NCBI GenBank assembly: GCA_963761015.1
Contig: CAVXFL010000009.1
Span: 124,001-188,000 of the forward strand
Direction: 5' to 3'
Source of the DNA: CAVXFL01 sp963761015
GTDB taxonomy: Bacteria > Pseudomonadota > Alphaproteobacteria > Acetobacterales > Acetobacteraceae
Length of the DNA: 64,000 bases
A program made the position numbers and the translations under genes. Below, one piece after another: positions 56,741 to 64,000 of this stretch. Within the stretch, counting starts at the first letter, position 1. Every line of letters starts with the position of its first letter. Under the pieces are notes generated by a model. It was not told the DNA's origin. It searched no databases and saw only the letters and a list, made by a program, of their open reading frames with translations.

Positions 56741-57514
56741 TTAGCTGTTGCTGCGGCTGCCGGTTAGCTGCAGCAGCAGCATGAACAGGTTGATGAAGTT
56801 CAGGTAGAGCGACAGCGCGTCGTAGACGCTGCGCTTCGCCGCCTGCTCCGGGCCCTCGGCATAGGCGAATTGCACGTAGGTCGCCTTGATCCGCTGCGTG
56901 TCGTAAGCAGTGAGGCCCACGAACACCAGCACGCCGGCCACGCTGATCACGAACTGCAGGCCCGTGCTGTGCACGAAGATATTGACCACGCTGGCGATGA
57001 TCACGCCGAACAGCCCCATCATCAGGAAGCTGCCCCAGCGGCTGAGGTCGGCGCGCGTCGTGTAGCCCCAGATGCTCATGCCCGCGAAGGTGCCCGCCGT
57101 GATGAAGAACGTCCGCGCGATGGACGTGCCGGTGTAGACGAGGAAGATGTTCGTGATGCTCGCGCCCATCGTCGCGCAGAACAACCAGAACAGGGTCTGC
57201 GCCGTCCGCGTGGACAGGCGGTTGATGCCGAAGCTCAGCACCAGCACGAAGCCCAGCGGGGCGAAGATCGACGCCAGCGCCAGCGCCGAGGCGGTGCGAT
57301 GCATGCCGTAGGGCGTCGCCACCAGCGGATAGAAGGCGTTGATGGCGCTGGTATTCGCGATCACCCAGGCGATGATGCCGGTCAGCAGCAGACCCGAGGC
57401 CATCCAATTGTAGACGCGCAGCATGTACGTGCGCAGGCCCTCGTCCAGCGCCGCCGATGCGGCGGTCGCACGGGAGGCGCCCGGATATGTCCGATAGTCG
57501 GGACTGAAGGCCAT
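56741..57514 (-). CDS. Bax inhibitor-1 (BI-1/YccA) family membrane protein
   Basis: 257 residues from ATG 57514 (aggaga about 10 bases upstream). N-terminal cytoplasmic tail MAFSPDYRTYPGASRATAASAALDEGLRTYMLRVYNWM, then seven helices. The family pattern GLTAYDTQRIKATYVQF is in the penultimate loop, and the end is YDALSLYLNFINLFMLLLQLTGSRSNS. BI-1 proteins are pH-sensitive calcium leak channels in structurally studied members, and YccA protects membrane quality-control proteases; the role here is not known. Transcribed alone; separated from carD by the strong terminator. Confidence 0.9.
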   Translation of the reverse strand: MAFSPDYRTYPGASRATAASAALDEGLRTYMLRVYNWMASGLLLTGIIAWVIANTSAINAFYPLVATPYGMHRTASALALASIFAPLGFVLVLSFGINRLSTRTAQTLFWLFCATMGASITNIFLVYTGTSIARTFFITAGTFAGMSIWGYTTRADLSRWGSFLMMGLFGVIIASVVNIFVHSTGLQFVISVAGVLVFVGLTAYDTQRIKATYVQFAYAEGPEQAAKRSVYDALSLYLNFINLFMLLLQLTGSRSNS

Positions 57515-57642
57515 GGTCGGTTGTCTCCTCTGAGGCCAGTTGCCTCTCGCCATATTATCTTGTCGGAAGCAGGGCTGGTTCAAGCGAATTCGGACCGGGC
57601 CGCGAGCATGCCCAACCCCCCGACCGGTCCCGGGTTCCGGGC

Positions 57643-60153
57643 CTATTCGTTGCGCAAGAGCGGCGCCGCCTTGGCGCGCAGCGCGATCGCGATGGATCCA
57701 TACCCGAGCGCGAGCATCAGCGAGATAGCTCCGAGCACGGTCGCGGCCAAGACGCCCGGCAGGAAAACCCACTCGCTTCGCAAGATGTAGAGCATCACGC
57801 CGGCGCTCGTCGCAGTCCCAACGGCGGCGGCGACCAGCCCGGCGCAGCCGCCGAGCACGCCGAACTCGACCAGCCAGGCGGCGAGGATTTGCCGGCGCGT
57901 CGCCCCCACCGCCTTCAGGATCACCGCCTCACGGGTGCGCCGCCGCTGCGCCGAACCGATCGCCCCGGCCAGGACCAGCGCGCCGGCGAACAGGGTCAGG
58001 AGCCCGGTCGCGCCCAGCGCGGCGGCCACCTGGCCCAGCACGCCGGCGATGGTGCGCAATACGTCGGCGACCAGAATGCCGGTCACGTTCGGCAGCGCGT
58101 CGGTCACGGCGCGGAGCAGCCCGGCCTGGCGGTCCGGCGGCACCCGAACCGTTGCGATGGTCGCGTGCGGGGCATGCGAGAGCAGGCCGGGGCTGGCGAC
58201 CAGGACGAAGTTCAGCGACAGCGATTCCCAGTCGATATCGCGCAGCGAGGCGACGCGCAGCGGAATGTCGCGCCCGAGCACGTTCACGGTGATCGTATTG
58301 CCGAGATGCACGCCCCAGCCGCGCGCCAGGTTGGCGTCGAACGAGACGAGCGGCGGGCCCGAATAGTTCGCCGGCCACCATGACCCGGCGACCAGCTTGG
58401 TGCCGCGGGGCGGTTTCGCGGCGTAGGTCAGGCCGCGATCGCCGCGCAGCGCCCAGGCCGTGCCGGGGGTGGCGGGCACGCGGTCGGCCGGAACGCCGTT
58501 CACCGAGACGATGCGCGCGCGCAGACTCGGCACCTCGCGCAGCCCGCTCACGCCGGGTTCCCGGCTCAGAATGGCGTTGAAGCGCGGCAGCTGATCGGTC
58601 TGGATGTCGATGAAGTAGAACGACGGCGCATTCGCCGGCATGCGCTCGGCGATCTGCCGGCGCATGTTGGCCTGGATCAGCGCGACGGCGGCGAGCGTCG
58701 ACAAACCCAGCCCGAGCGAGACCAGCAGCAACGGGGTGGCGGCGCCGGGGCGATGCAGATTGGCGAGACCAAGCCGCGCCCAGGGTGCCTGGAGCCGCGG
58801 CGCCAGCGCGGCCAGGCGCATCAGGCCGAGCGCCCCCAGCCGGAACAGCAGCAGGGTGCCGCCGGCCGCCGCCGCGAACCAGAGCGCGAAATGCCGGTCG
58901 CGCGACGTGAGCACGGCCAACGCGATCAGCAGCGCGGCGAGGAAGCCATTGGCCAGCAGCAGGCCGGGGGCGGGGCGCGTCCGCTGCGGCAGCACCCCGT
59001 CGCGGAACAGTGCCGCGCCCCGGATGCGCACCGCGCGTCCGAGCGGCCACAGGCTGAAACACGCCGCGGTCAGCACGCCGTAAGCCGCCGCGAGCGCGAG
59101 CGGCCCCGGATAGATGCCCAGGCGCACCGGAATCGGCAGCAGGTTGCGCGACAGCGGAAGCGCCGCCATCGGCAGCAGCGCGCCGGCGAGCAGTCCGGCG
59201 GCGATGCCGAGCGCCAGCAGCGCCATGACCTCGACGAGGCAGACCTGGAACACGAGGCGGCCGGAAGCGCCGAGGCAGCGCAGGATGGCGATGCTGCGCG
59301 CCCGCGCCTCTAGCCAGGCGCGTACGCCGTTGGCGATGCCGACCCCGCTCACCAGCAGCGCGGTCAGGCCGACCAGCGTCATGAACAGGCTGGCCTCATC
59401 GACGAAGCGCTGCACCCCCGGCACGGCATGGCGTGCGTCGCGGATGCGCCAGCCGCGGTCCGCGAAGCGTGCCCGCGTCCGGGCCTCGACCGATTGCAGA
59501 TCGGCGCCGCGCGGCAGGGCTGCCCGCAATTCGTAATGCAACAACGCGCCCGGCTGGATCAGGCCGGTCGCGGGCAGGGCGGCGCGCGCGATCAGCACCC
59601 GCGGGCCGAACAAGGTGGAGGTGGCGACCCGGTCGGGTTCCTCGGTGAGAACGCCGCGAACCGCGACGGTGGCCTTGCCGATCCGCGCCGTACGCCCGGG
59701 CTTCAGCCGTAGCCGGTCCAGCACCAGACGTTCGGCGAGCAGTCCGAATTGTCCTCCCCGCTCGGCCAGCGCCTGCTGAACGGCCTGCTTGGGCTCGACT
59801 CGCGCCGCTCCGGCCAGCGGCCAGTTCGGATCGACCGCCTTCAGCTCGACCAGTTGCCGCTCGCCGGAGGCGGCGACGAGCAGCGACCGCATCTGCACGA
59901 TTTCCGAGACGCGCGCACCCTGGCTGGCGAACCAGGCTCGCAACGCTTCGGGCGGGCGCTCGGCACCGGTGGCGACGGCGAGGTCGCCGCCGAGGATTTG
60001 TCGCCCGTTCGCGGCCAGCCCAGCTTCGACCGATGCGCGCAGGCTGCCGATCGCGGCGATCGTGGCCACCCCGAGCGCCAGGCAGGCGAGCACGATGCGC
60101 AGACCCGCGGTGCCGCCGCGCAGCTCCCGCATCGCGAGGCGCAGCGCGAGCAT
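57643..60153 (-). CDS. FtsX-like ABC permease, YbbP family
   Basis: 836 residues from ATG 60153 (MLALRLAMRELRGGTAGLRIVLACLALGVATIAAIGS). Ten or so helices arranged as two FtsX-like modules: the first near 270-400 (LVGLTALLVSGVGIANGVRAWLEARARSIAILRCLGASGRLVFQ), the second at the C-terminus (RRRTREAVILKAVGATRRQILAAWLVEFGVLG). Two large periplasmic domains lie between. It matches YbbP, partner of the YbbA ATPase; that pair is thought to move lipid or hydrophobic cargo out of the inner membrane, together with the esterase TesA encoded next door. TGATG overlap with the ATPase gene. Confidence 0.88.
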   Translation of the reverse strand: MLALRLAMRELRGGTAGLRIVLACLALGVATIAAIGSLRASVEAGLAANGRQILGGDLAVATGAERPPEALRAWFASQGARVSEIVQMRSLLVAASGERQLVELKAVDPNWPLAGAARVEPKQAVQQALAERGGQFGLLAERLVLDRLRLKPGRTARIGKATVAVRGVLTEEPDRVATSTLFGPRVLIARAALPATGLIQPGALLHYELRAALPRGADLQSVEARTRARFADRGWRIRDARHAVPGVQRFVDEASLFMTLVGLTALLVSGVGIANGVRAWLEARARSIAILRCLGASGRLVFQVCLVEVMALLALGIAAGLLAGALLPMAALPLSRNLLPIPVRLGIYPGPLALAAAYGVLTAACFSLWPLGRAVRIRGAALFRDGVLPQRTRPAPGLLLANGFLAALLIALAVLTSRDRHFALWFAAAAGGTLLLFRLGALGLMRLAALAPRLQAPWARLGLANLHRPGAATPLLLVSLGLGLSTLAAVALIQANMRRQIAERMPANAPSFYFIDIQTDQLPRFNAILSREPGVSGLREVPSLRARIVSVNGVPADRVPATPGTAWALRGDRGLTYAAKPPRGTKLVAGSWWPANYSGPPLVSFDANLARGWGVHLGNTITVNVLGRDIPLRVASLRDIDWESLSLNFVLVASPGLLSHAPHATIATVRVPPDRQAGLLRAVTDALPNVTGILVADVLRTIAGVLGQVAAALGATGLLTLFAGALVLAGAIGSAQRRRTREAVILKAVGATRRQILAAWLVEFGVLGGCAGLVAAAVGTATSAGVMLYILRSEWVFLPGVLAATVLGAISLMLALGYGSIAIALRAKAAPLLRNE

Positions 60154-60887
60154 CAGCCGCCGACGCGCTCGTCGGAGCCGATCCGCCCGTCCACCAGCCG
60201 CAGCAGCCGGCCGCAACGCCGGGCCAGGTCCTGATCGTGCGTCACCAGCAGCAAGGTGGTGCCGTTGCGCGCGCGAAGCTGGAACAGCAGTTCGATCACC
60301 TCGTGCCCGGTCGCCTGATCCAGGTTGCCGGTGGGCTCGTCGGCCAGCAGCAAGCGCGGCTCCGGGGCGAAGGCGCGGGCGAGCGCGACGCGCTGCTGCT
60401 CGCCGCCGGAGAGCTGGGCCGGCAGATGGCTCGGCCGGTGCGCCAGCCCGACCGCCTCCAGGCTCGCCATGGCGCGCGGTCGCGCGTCGCGATGGCCGGC
60501 GAGTTCCAGCGGCACCGCCACGTTCTCGTAGGCGGTCATGGTCGGGATCAGATGAAACGACTGGAACACGATGCCGATGGCGTCGCGTCTGAGCCGTGCC
60601 AGCGCGTCCTCGCCCATGGCGGCGAGGTCGTGCCCGGCGACCCGCACCGTGCCACGGCTTGGGCGCTCCAGGCCGGCGAGGATCATCAGCAGGCTGGTCT
60701 TGCCGCTGCCCGAGCGGCCCATCACGCCGACCGCCTCCCCTGGCGCCACGTCGAGATCGAGCCCCTTCAGGATGTTGACCGGCCCGGCGGTGGACGGCAG
60801 GGTCAGTTGGAGACCCCTGACTTGAACGACGGGCTCGGCGACCGAGTTCTGTTGCGCCCGGCCCGGAGACGACGTGATGGCATCCAT
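60153..60887 (-). CDS. ABC transporter ATPase, YbbA/LolD-like
   Basis: 244 residues from ATG 60887 (MDAITSSPGRAQQNSVAEPVVQV); an in-frame start at 60929 would overlap the divergent tesA gene even further. Walker A GVMGRSGSGKTSLL, Q-loop GIVFQSFHLIPTMTAYENV, signature LSGGEQQRVALARAFA, Walker B LLLADEPTGNLD, His switch LVTHDQDLA. Typical MacB/LolD/YbbA class ATPase. Its stop overlaps the YbbP-like start by one base (TGATG). The 5' ends of this gene and tesA overlap head to head. Confidence 0.9.
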   Translation of the reverse strand: MDAITSSPGRAQQNSVAEPVVQVRGLQLTLPSTAGPVNILKGLDLDVAPGEAVGVMGRSGSGKTSLLMILAGLERPSRGTVRVAGHDLAAMGEDALARLRRDAIGIVFQSFHLIPTMTAYENVAVPLELAGHRDARPRAMASLEAVGLAHRPSHLPAQLSGGEQQRVALARAFAPEPRLLLADEPTGNLDQATGHEVIELLFQLRARNGTTLLLVTHDQDLARRCGRLLRLVDGRIGSDERVGG

Positions 60888-61548
60888 GGCCGCAGGATAT
60901 GGCGCGCCCATCCTGAGGCGGAAAGTCATCGGGGGAATCGTCGCGCTGACCGCCGTGGCGGCGATGCCGGCGTGGGCGGCCAGCCCGGCGCCGATTCGTA
61001 TCCTGGCCTTCGGCGACTCGCTCTCGGCCGGATATGGCCTGCCGCATGCGGCGGGTTTCGAGGCGCAATTGCAGCAGGCGCTGCGCGCGCGGGGCTACGA
61101 CGTGACCATTCTGGATGGCGCGGTGTCCGGCGATACCACCGCGGGCGGCCGCGCGCGGCTCGACTGGGTGCTGGCCGACAAGCCGGACGCGGTGATCGTG
61201 GAGCTGGGCGCCAACGACGCGCTGCGCGGCGTCGACCCGCACGACATCGAAGCCAATCTGACCGCCATTCTGGACACGCTGCGCGCGCGACACATTCCGG
61301 TGCTCCTGTCCGGCATGTACGCGCCGCCGAACATGGGGCCGGATTACGCGAAAAGCCTGCGCGCGGTATTCGACCGGCTCGGCAGTCGTCCCGGAATCAT
61401 TTATGATCCGTTTTTCCTCGAGGGGGTGGCCGCCGATCCGGCGCTGAACCAGGCGGACGGCATCCATCCCAACGCCGAGGGCGTGCATCGCATCGCGGCG
61501 AGGCTGCTGCCGAGCGTCGAGCGCCTGATCGCGGAGATCCATCGATGA
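60874..61548 (+). CDS. tesA: GDSL-type arylesterase / thioesterase TesA
   Basis: 224 residues. Signal peptide RRKVIGGIVALTAVAAMPAWAA. SGNH hydrolase blocks: ILAFGDSLSAGYGLP (nucleophile Ser about 49), GAVSGDTTAGG (Gly), VIVELGANDALRGVDP (Asn) and NQADGIHPNAEGVHRIA (Asp/His pair). Periplasmic esterase, lysophospholipase and thioesterase activity is known for E. coli TesA, the genetic neighbour of ybbA-ybbP there as here. GTG 60874 and ATGs at 60877 and 60886 are all possible starts; the last leaves the smallest overlap with the divergent ATPase gene. Stop overlaps thpR (ATGA). Confidence 0.92.
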   Translation: MMASMAAGYGAPILRRKVIGGIVALTAVAAMPAWAASPAPIRILAFGDSLSAGYGLPHAAGFEAQLQQALRARGYDVTILDGAVSGDTTAGGRARLDWVLADKPDAVIVELGANDALRGVDPHDIEANLTAILDTLRARHIPVLLSGMYAPPNMGPDYAKSLRAVFDRLGSRPGIIYDPFFLEGVAADPALNQADGIHPNAEGVHRIAARLLPSVERLIAEIHR

Positions 61549-62078
61549 GGCTGTTCGTCGGACTCGACCTGCCATGGTCGCTGAAGCAGCACCTGGCGGT
61601 GCTAGCCGGCGGCCTGCCGGGGGCCAAATGGGTGCCGGCCGCGAATTACCACCTGACCCTGCGCTTCATCGGCGAAACCCCGTCGCATCGCGCCGACGAG
61701 GTCGATCTCGCGCTGGCGAGCCTGCGCGCGCGCGGCTTCTCGCTCAGCCTGGCCGGGCTCGGCACGTTCGCGAAATCGGGCCGGCCGACTGCGATCTGGG
61801 TCGGCGCCGAGCGCAGCCCCGAACTCGACCACTTGCAGAACAAGATCGAGACCGCGTTGCAGCGCATCGGGCTGGAGCGCGAGCGGCGGCGTTTCGCGCC
61901 GCACGTGACCTTGGCGCGCATCGACAACGTCCCCGAGCCCAAGGTCGCCGCCTATATGCAGGCGCACAACCTGTTCCGCGCCGAACCGGTGCCGGTCGAG
62001 CATTTCACCCTGTTCAGCTCGCGCCTCGGCAAGGAACACTCGGTGTACGTCGCCGAGGTCGAATACGACTTGGCCTGA
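61545..62078 (+). CDS. thpR: RNA 2',3'-cyclic phosphodiesterase ThpR
   Basis: 177 residues, 2H phosphoesterase. Start MRLFVGLDLPWSLKQHLAVL. The two catalytic HxTx motifs are NYHLTLRFIGE (about 36-39) and FAPHVTLAR (about 124-127). End EHFTLFSSRLGKEHSVYVAEVEYDLA. ThpR opens 2',3'-cyclic phosphates on RNA (formerly called 2'-5' RNA ligase). Translationally coupled to tesA by a 4-base overlap. Both halves of the pseudo-symmetric fold are present. Confidence 0.92.
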   Translation: MRLFVGLDLPWSLKQHLAVLAGGLPGAKWVPAANYHLTLRFIGETPSHRADEVDLALASLRARGFSLSLAGLGTFAKSGRPTAIWVGAERSPELDHLQNKIETALQRIGLERERRRFAPHVTLARIDNVPEPKVAAYMQAHNLFRAEPVPVEHFTLFSSRLGKEHSVYVAEVEYDLA

Positions 62079-62104
62079 ACGGGGCCTGAACGGGGGAGGA
62101 TCGC

Positions 62105-62587
62105 TTGCGCATCGCGCGGACGCTCGTGGCTTCAGCCGTTCTGGCTGCGTGGTTTTGCGGGCCGGTCCTGGCCCGCGAATACGCGGTCGGCTCGATCCGC
62201 GTGCTCGATCCCTGGACGCGCGCGACGGCCGCGGCCGGGTCGAGCGCGGTCGGCTTCCTGACCATCACCAACGACGGCGCCAAGCCGGAGCGTCTGACCG
62301 GCGCCGATTGTCCAATCGCCGCCAGCACCGCCATTCAGTCGACGACCAATGCGATGGGCGTCATGCACGTGCATCCGGTGAGCGGTGTCGATATCGCGCC
62401 GGGCGGAACGGTCAAGCTGAGGCCGGGCGGGCTGCACCTGACGCTGGCCGGCACCAAGCACCGGCTCGCGCGGGGCGACACGATCACCTGCCGGCTACGG
62501 TTCCGCGATGCCGGCAAGGTCGATGTGCAACTGCTGATTCGCGGCGCCAACGCGATCGAACCGCTGATGGGACCGATTGAGCCGTGA
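62105..62587 (+). CDS. PCuAC-family periplasmic protein with altered copper site
   Basis: 160 residues with a TTG start preceded by ggagg. Signal peptide MRIARTLVASAVLAAWFCGPVLA. PCuAC fold: IRVLDPWTRATAAAGSSAVGFLTITNDGAKPERLTGADCP, VHPVSGVDIAPGGTVKLRPGGLHLTLAG, GDTITCRLRFRDAGKVDVQLLI. PCuAC chaperones bind Cu(I) through a H-M-H-M set. By my alignment the first His is Gln 78, the first Met is Val 89, His 111 remains and the final Met is Thr 113. Two nearby His (HVH, 88-90) and two Cys (69 and about 128) might substitute. So classic copper transfer is doubtful. Its stop overlaps the next gene's start (62584). Confidence 0.75.
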   Translation: MRIARTLVASAVLAAWFCGPVLAREYAVGSIRVLDPWTRATAAAGSSAVGFLTITNDGAKPERLTGADCPIAASTAIQSTTNAMGVMHVHPVSGVDIAPGGTVKLRPGGLHLTLAGTKHRLARGDTITCRLRFRDAGKVDVQLLIRGANAIEPLMGPIEP

Positions 62588-63521
62588 GCGAATACCTGAC
62601 ACCTGACGCGGACAGCGCCACCATCGCGGCGGCGGAGCGCGCCGCCCGGAACTGGAGCTACGCCGAACCGGGCGAGATCCGGCCCGGCTCGGCGCGCCAT
62701 CTCGCGATGTTCAGCCGCGTGATGCTGGACACGTTCAATCCCTATCGCCCGGCGGTCATTCCGTGGCCGACACTGGATGACGAGGCGCGGGCGCGGCTGA
62801 TCTCCTTGCCGATCTGGAACATCGCCGTGCAGACCGAGGGGCGGGCGCGGCTGCGCGTTCTCAGCTATTCGCGCACCATCGAGGACGACACGTTGCGCGA
62901 CGCGTTCGAACTGATGGGCTTCGAGGAAGGCCGGCACAAGGAGGTGCTGGCGCATCTGGTGGCCGCCTACGGCATCGCGCTCGAACCGGAGCCGGAATAC
63001 GTTGCGCCGCGCGACCCCGAATGGGCGTTCATGGTCACCGGCTACAGCGAGTGCATCGACAGTTTCTTCGCCTTCGGCCTGTTCGAGCTGGCGCGGCGCT
63101 CCGGCTATTTCCCGCAGGCGCTGGTCGAGACGTTCGAGCCGGTGATCCAGGAGGAGGCCCGGCACATCCTGTTCTTCACCAACTGGATCGCCTGGCACAA
63201 GGCCAACATGCCGTTGTGGCGGCGGCCGTGGTTCTTGCTGAAGACGCTCGGCGTGTGGAGTTTCTTGATCCGCGAGCGAATCGGGTTGGCGCGCGACATC
63301 GGCGGCGAGGAACCGCCAATTTCACCGTTTCGGGCAGCACCTCGCTGGCGGCCGGCGAAGTGGACACGGCGACATTGATGCGAATCTGCCTGGAGGAGGA
63401 CGCGCGGCGGCTCAGCGGCTACGACCCGCGCCTGCTGCGGCCGACGACGATGCCGCGGCTGACCCGGCTCGCGCTCTCGCTGTTGCGTCTGCTGCCGCCC
63501 TGGAAACGCCAGGGCGGATGA
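62584..63521 (+). pseudogene. Ferritin-like-fold protein of unknown function (frame broken near 63.31 kb)
   Basis: The alternative GTG start (MSEYLTPDADS) overlaps the PCuAC stop by 4 bases. Helical throughout, with paired carboxylate/His motifs of ferritin-like di-iron proteins: AVQTEGRARLRVLSYSRTIED, FELMGFEEGRHKEVLAHLV (ExxRH), SECIDSFFAFGLFELA, EPVIQEEARHILFFTNWIAWH (EExxH). After GLARDIGG the frame is lost. The protein resumes in another frame at NFTVSGSTSLAAGEVDTATLMRICLEEDARRLSGYDPRLLRP and ends at 63521. About 311 residues if repaired. Substrate unknown; the carboxylate pattern is consistent with a di-iron oxidase or desaturase-like enzyme. Confidence 0.65.
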
Positions 63522-64000
63522 CGCTCGCCGGTATGGCAAGGCCGCCGGCGTGGCCGGCCATCGCGCGCACCTGAATTCCGGCGACCGCCCAGCCGCCATC
63601 GGCGGAGCGGGCCAGCAATGGCGCGCCGCTGACGCCGCGCGTGGCCTCGCAGTTGTTGGCGAGCAGCGGCCGGCCCTCGCCGTCCGCCACGCGGGCGGAA
63701 ATCGCGCAATGCAGGTCGGCTTCGATCACTTCCGCCCGGTCCATGTCGTAACCGGCGAGCGCGACCGCTTCGCCGGCTGTTTCAGCTTTCGCCAGCGGCA
63801 GCACGCGATCCGGCGCGCCGAGCGGGATGCCGAGCGTCAGCACGGCCCAGTCGGCGCCGGCCGTGCGGGCGCCGCGCAGCGGGTCGTAACCGGGCGCGAC
63901 GGTGTAGCGGGCGACCACGGCGTGGCCGGCGAAGACGCCGTGCTGGTAGCCGAGAAGGAAATGCACCGAGCGCGGCTGGATGAAATGGCGCGGGCGCGGC
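63412..64000 (-). CDS. Trypsin-like serine protease, 5' end outside the window
   Basis: The frame is open from the window edge to a stop at 63412. Visible residues include HFLLGYQHGVFAGHAVVARYTVAPGYDPLRGARTAGADWAVLTLG (the Asp of TAGADWAVLTL fits the catalytic Asp), PLAKAETAGEAVALAGYDMDRAEVIEADLHCAI and ANNCEATRGVSGAPLLARSADGGWAVAGIQV. The Gly-x-Ser-Gly-x-Pro nucleophile motif is the S in GVSGAPL. The catalytic His would be upstream, beyond the edge. V8/trypsin-like exported endopeptidases have this layout. The last 45 residues are Ala/Arg/Ser-rich and overlap the ferritin-like gene tail-to-tail, so the true stop may be disturbed by an indel. Confidence 0.7.
   Translation of the reverse strand, partial: PRPRHFIQPRSVHFLLGYQHGVFAGHAVVARYTVAPGYDPLRGARTAGADWAVLTLGIPLGAPDRVLPLAKAETAGEAVALAGYDMDRAEVIEADLHCAISARVADGEGRPLLANNCEATRGVSGAPLLARSADGGWAVAGIQVRAMAGHAGGLAIPASVIRPGVSRAAADATARARAGSAAASSSAAAGAGRSR

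Noticed and set aside
57643..61575. 1310-codon frame suggesting a giant fused protein
   Set aside because: Its first part is the antisense of tesA and the shifted frame of the ATPase gene; the real protein starts at 60153.

Overview
The window is very GC-rich chromosomal DNA with the gene repertoire of an alphaproteobacterium. Rhodospirillales, probably Acetobacteraceae or a close relative, is the best fit. Supporting signs are the recJ-glpX-tRNA-Glu neighbourhood, the order SUV3-like helicase / S4 protein / fdxA / carD, glnK-amtB behind a sigma-54 promoter, an NdvA-like glucan exporter and metX-metW. Taxonomy is inferred from gene content only; no rRNA is present.

Layout. 0-4.2 kb: LVIVD-repeat propeller, HicA remnant, metX-metW (methionine), DUF421 membrane protein. 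4.2-9.8 kb: small secreted proteins, an AMACR-type CoA-transferase family III enzyme, tRNA-Tyr, rlmB, a 2-keto-4-pentenoate hydratase-like enzyme and an MmgE/PrpD protein. 9.9-20.1 kb: transport block with an NdvA-like ABC exporter, a CBS protein, a glycine-zipper lipoprotein, a ClC-type channel with noncanonical motifs, and a YbhG-F-S-R type drug exporter operon. 20.7-24.6 kb: accessory island with two small proteins, a solitary dndB-like DGQHR gene overlapped by a small helix-turn-helix-like gene, a TumE/TumA-like toxin-antitoxin pair, and tRNA-Glu at its edge. 24.6-34.9 kb: housekeeping genes recJ, glpX, ppdK, glyS and glyQ, interrupted by an orphan glycosyltransferase and a small unknown gene. 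35-41.6 kb: PRC-barrel protein, MFS transporter, UbiH-family hydroxylase, glnK-amtB, DUF192 protein. 41.6-46 kb: surface-sugar genes (DegT aminotransferase, PglF/WbpM-like dehydratase, WecA-like transferase). 46-57.5 kb: MarR regulator, pepA, htpG, an unknown membrane protein pair, SUV3-like helicase with S4 domain, fdxA, carD, BI-1. 57.6-64 kb: YbbP/YbbA-type ABC system, tesA, thpR, PCuAC-like protein, ferritin-like protein, and a serine protease cut by the window edge.

A striking property is that many genes are broken by single-base frame changes although their protein sequence continues in another frame. These include genes normally essential or highly conserved (glyS, glyQ, ppdK, recJ, pepA). 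The breaks cluster at 29-34 kb and 46-47.5 kb. The simplest reading is unpolished consensus sequence rather than a decaying genome, but the sequence alone cannot settle this. For those genes I give the span of the whole gene and mark it as disrupted.

The best candidate for unusual biology is the 20.7-24.6 kb island. It has a DndB homologue without dndCDE, translationally coupled to a small putative DNA-binding protein. An 18-bp perfect tandem repeat lies just upstream, and a toxin-antitoxin pair is divergently oriented next to it, beside a tRNA gene. Other items worth attention are the ClC-type channel with altered selectivity motifs, the PCuAC protein lacking most copper ligands, the hairpin-rich glnK promoter region, and a 92-bp palindromic element between ppdK and glyS.
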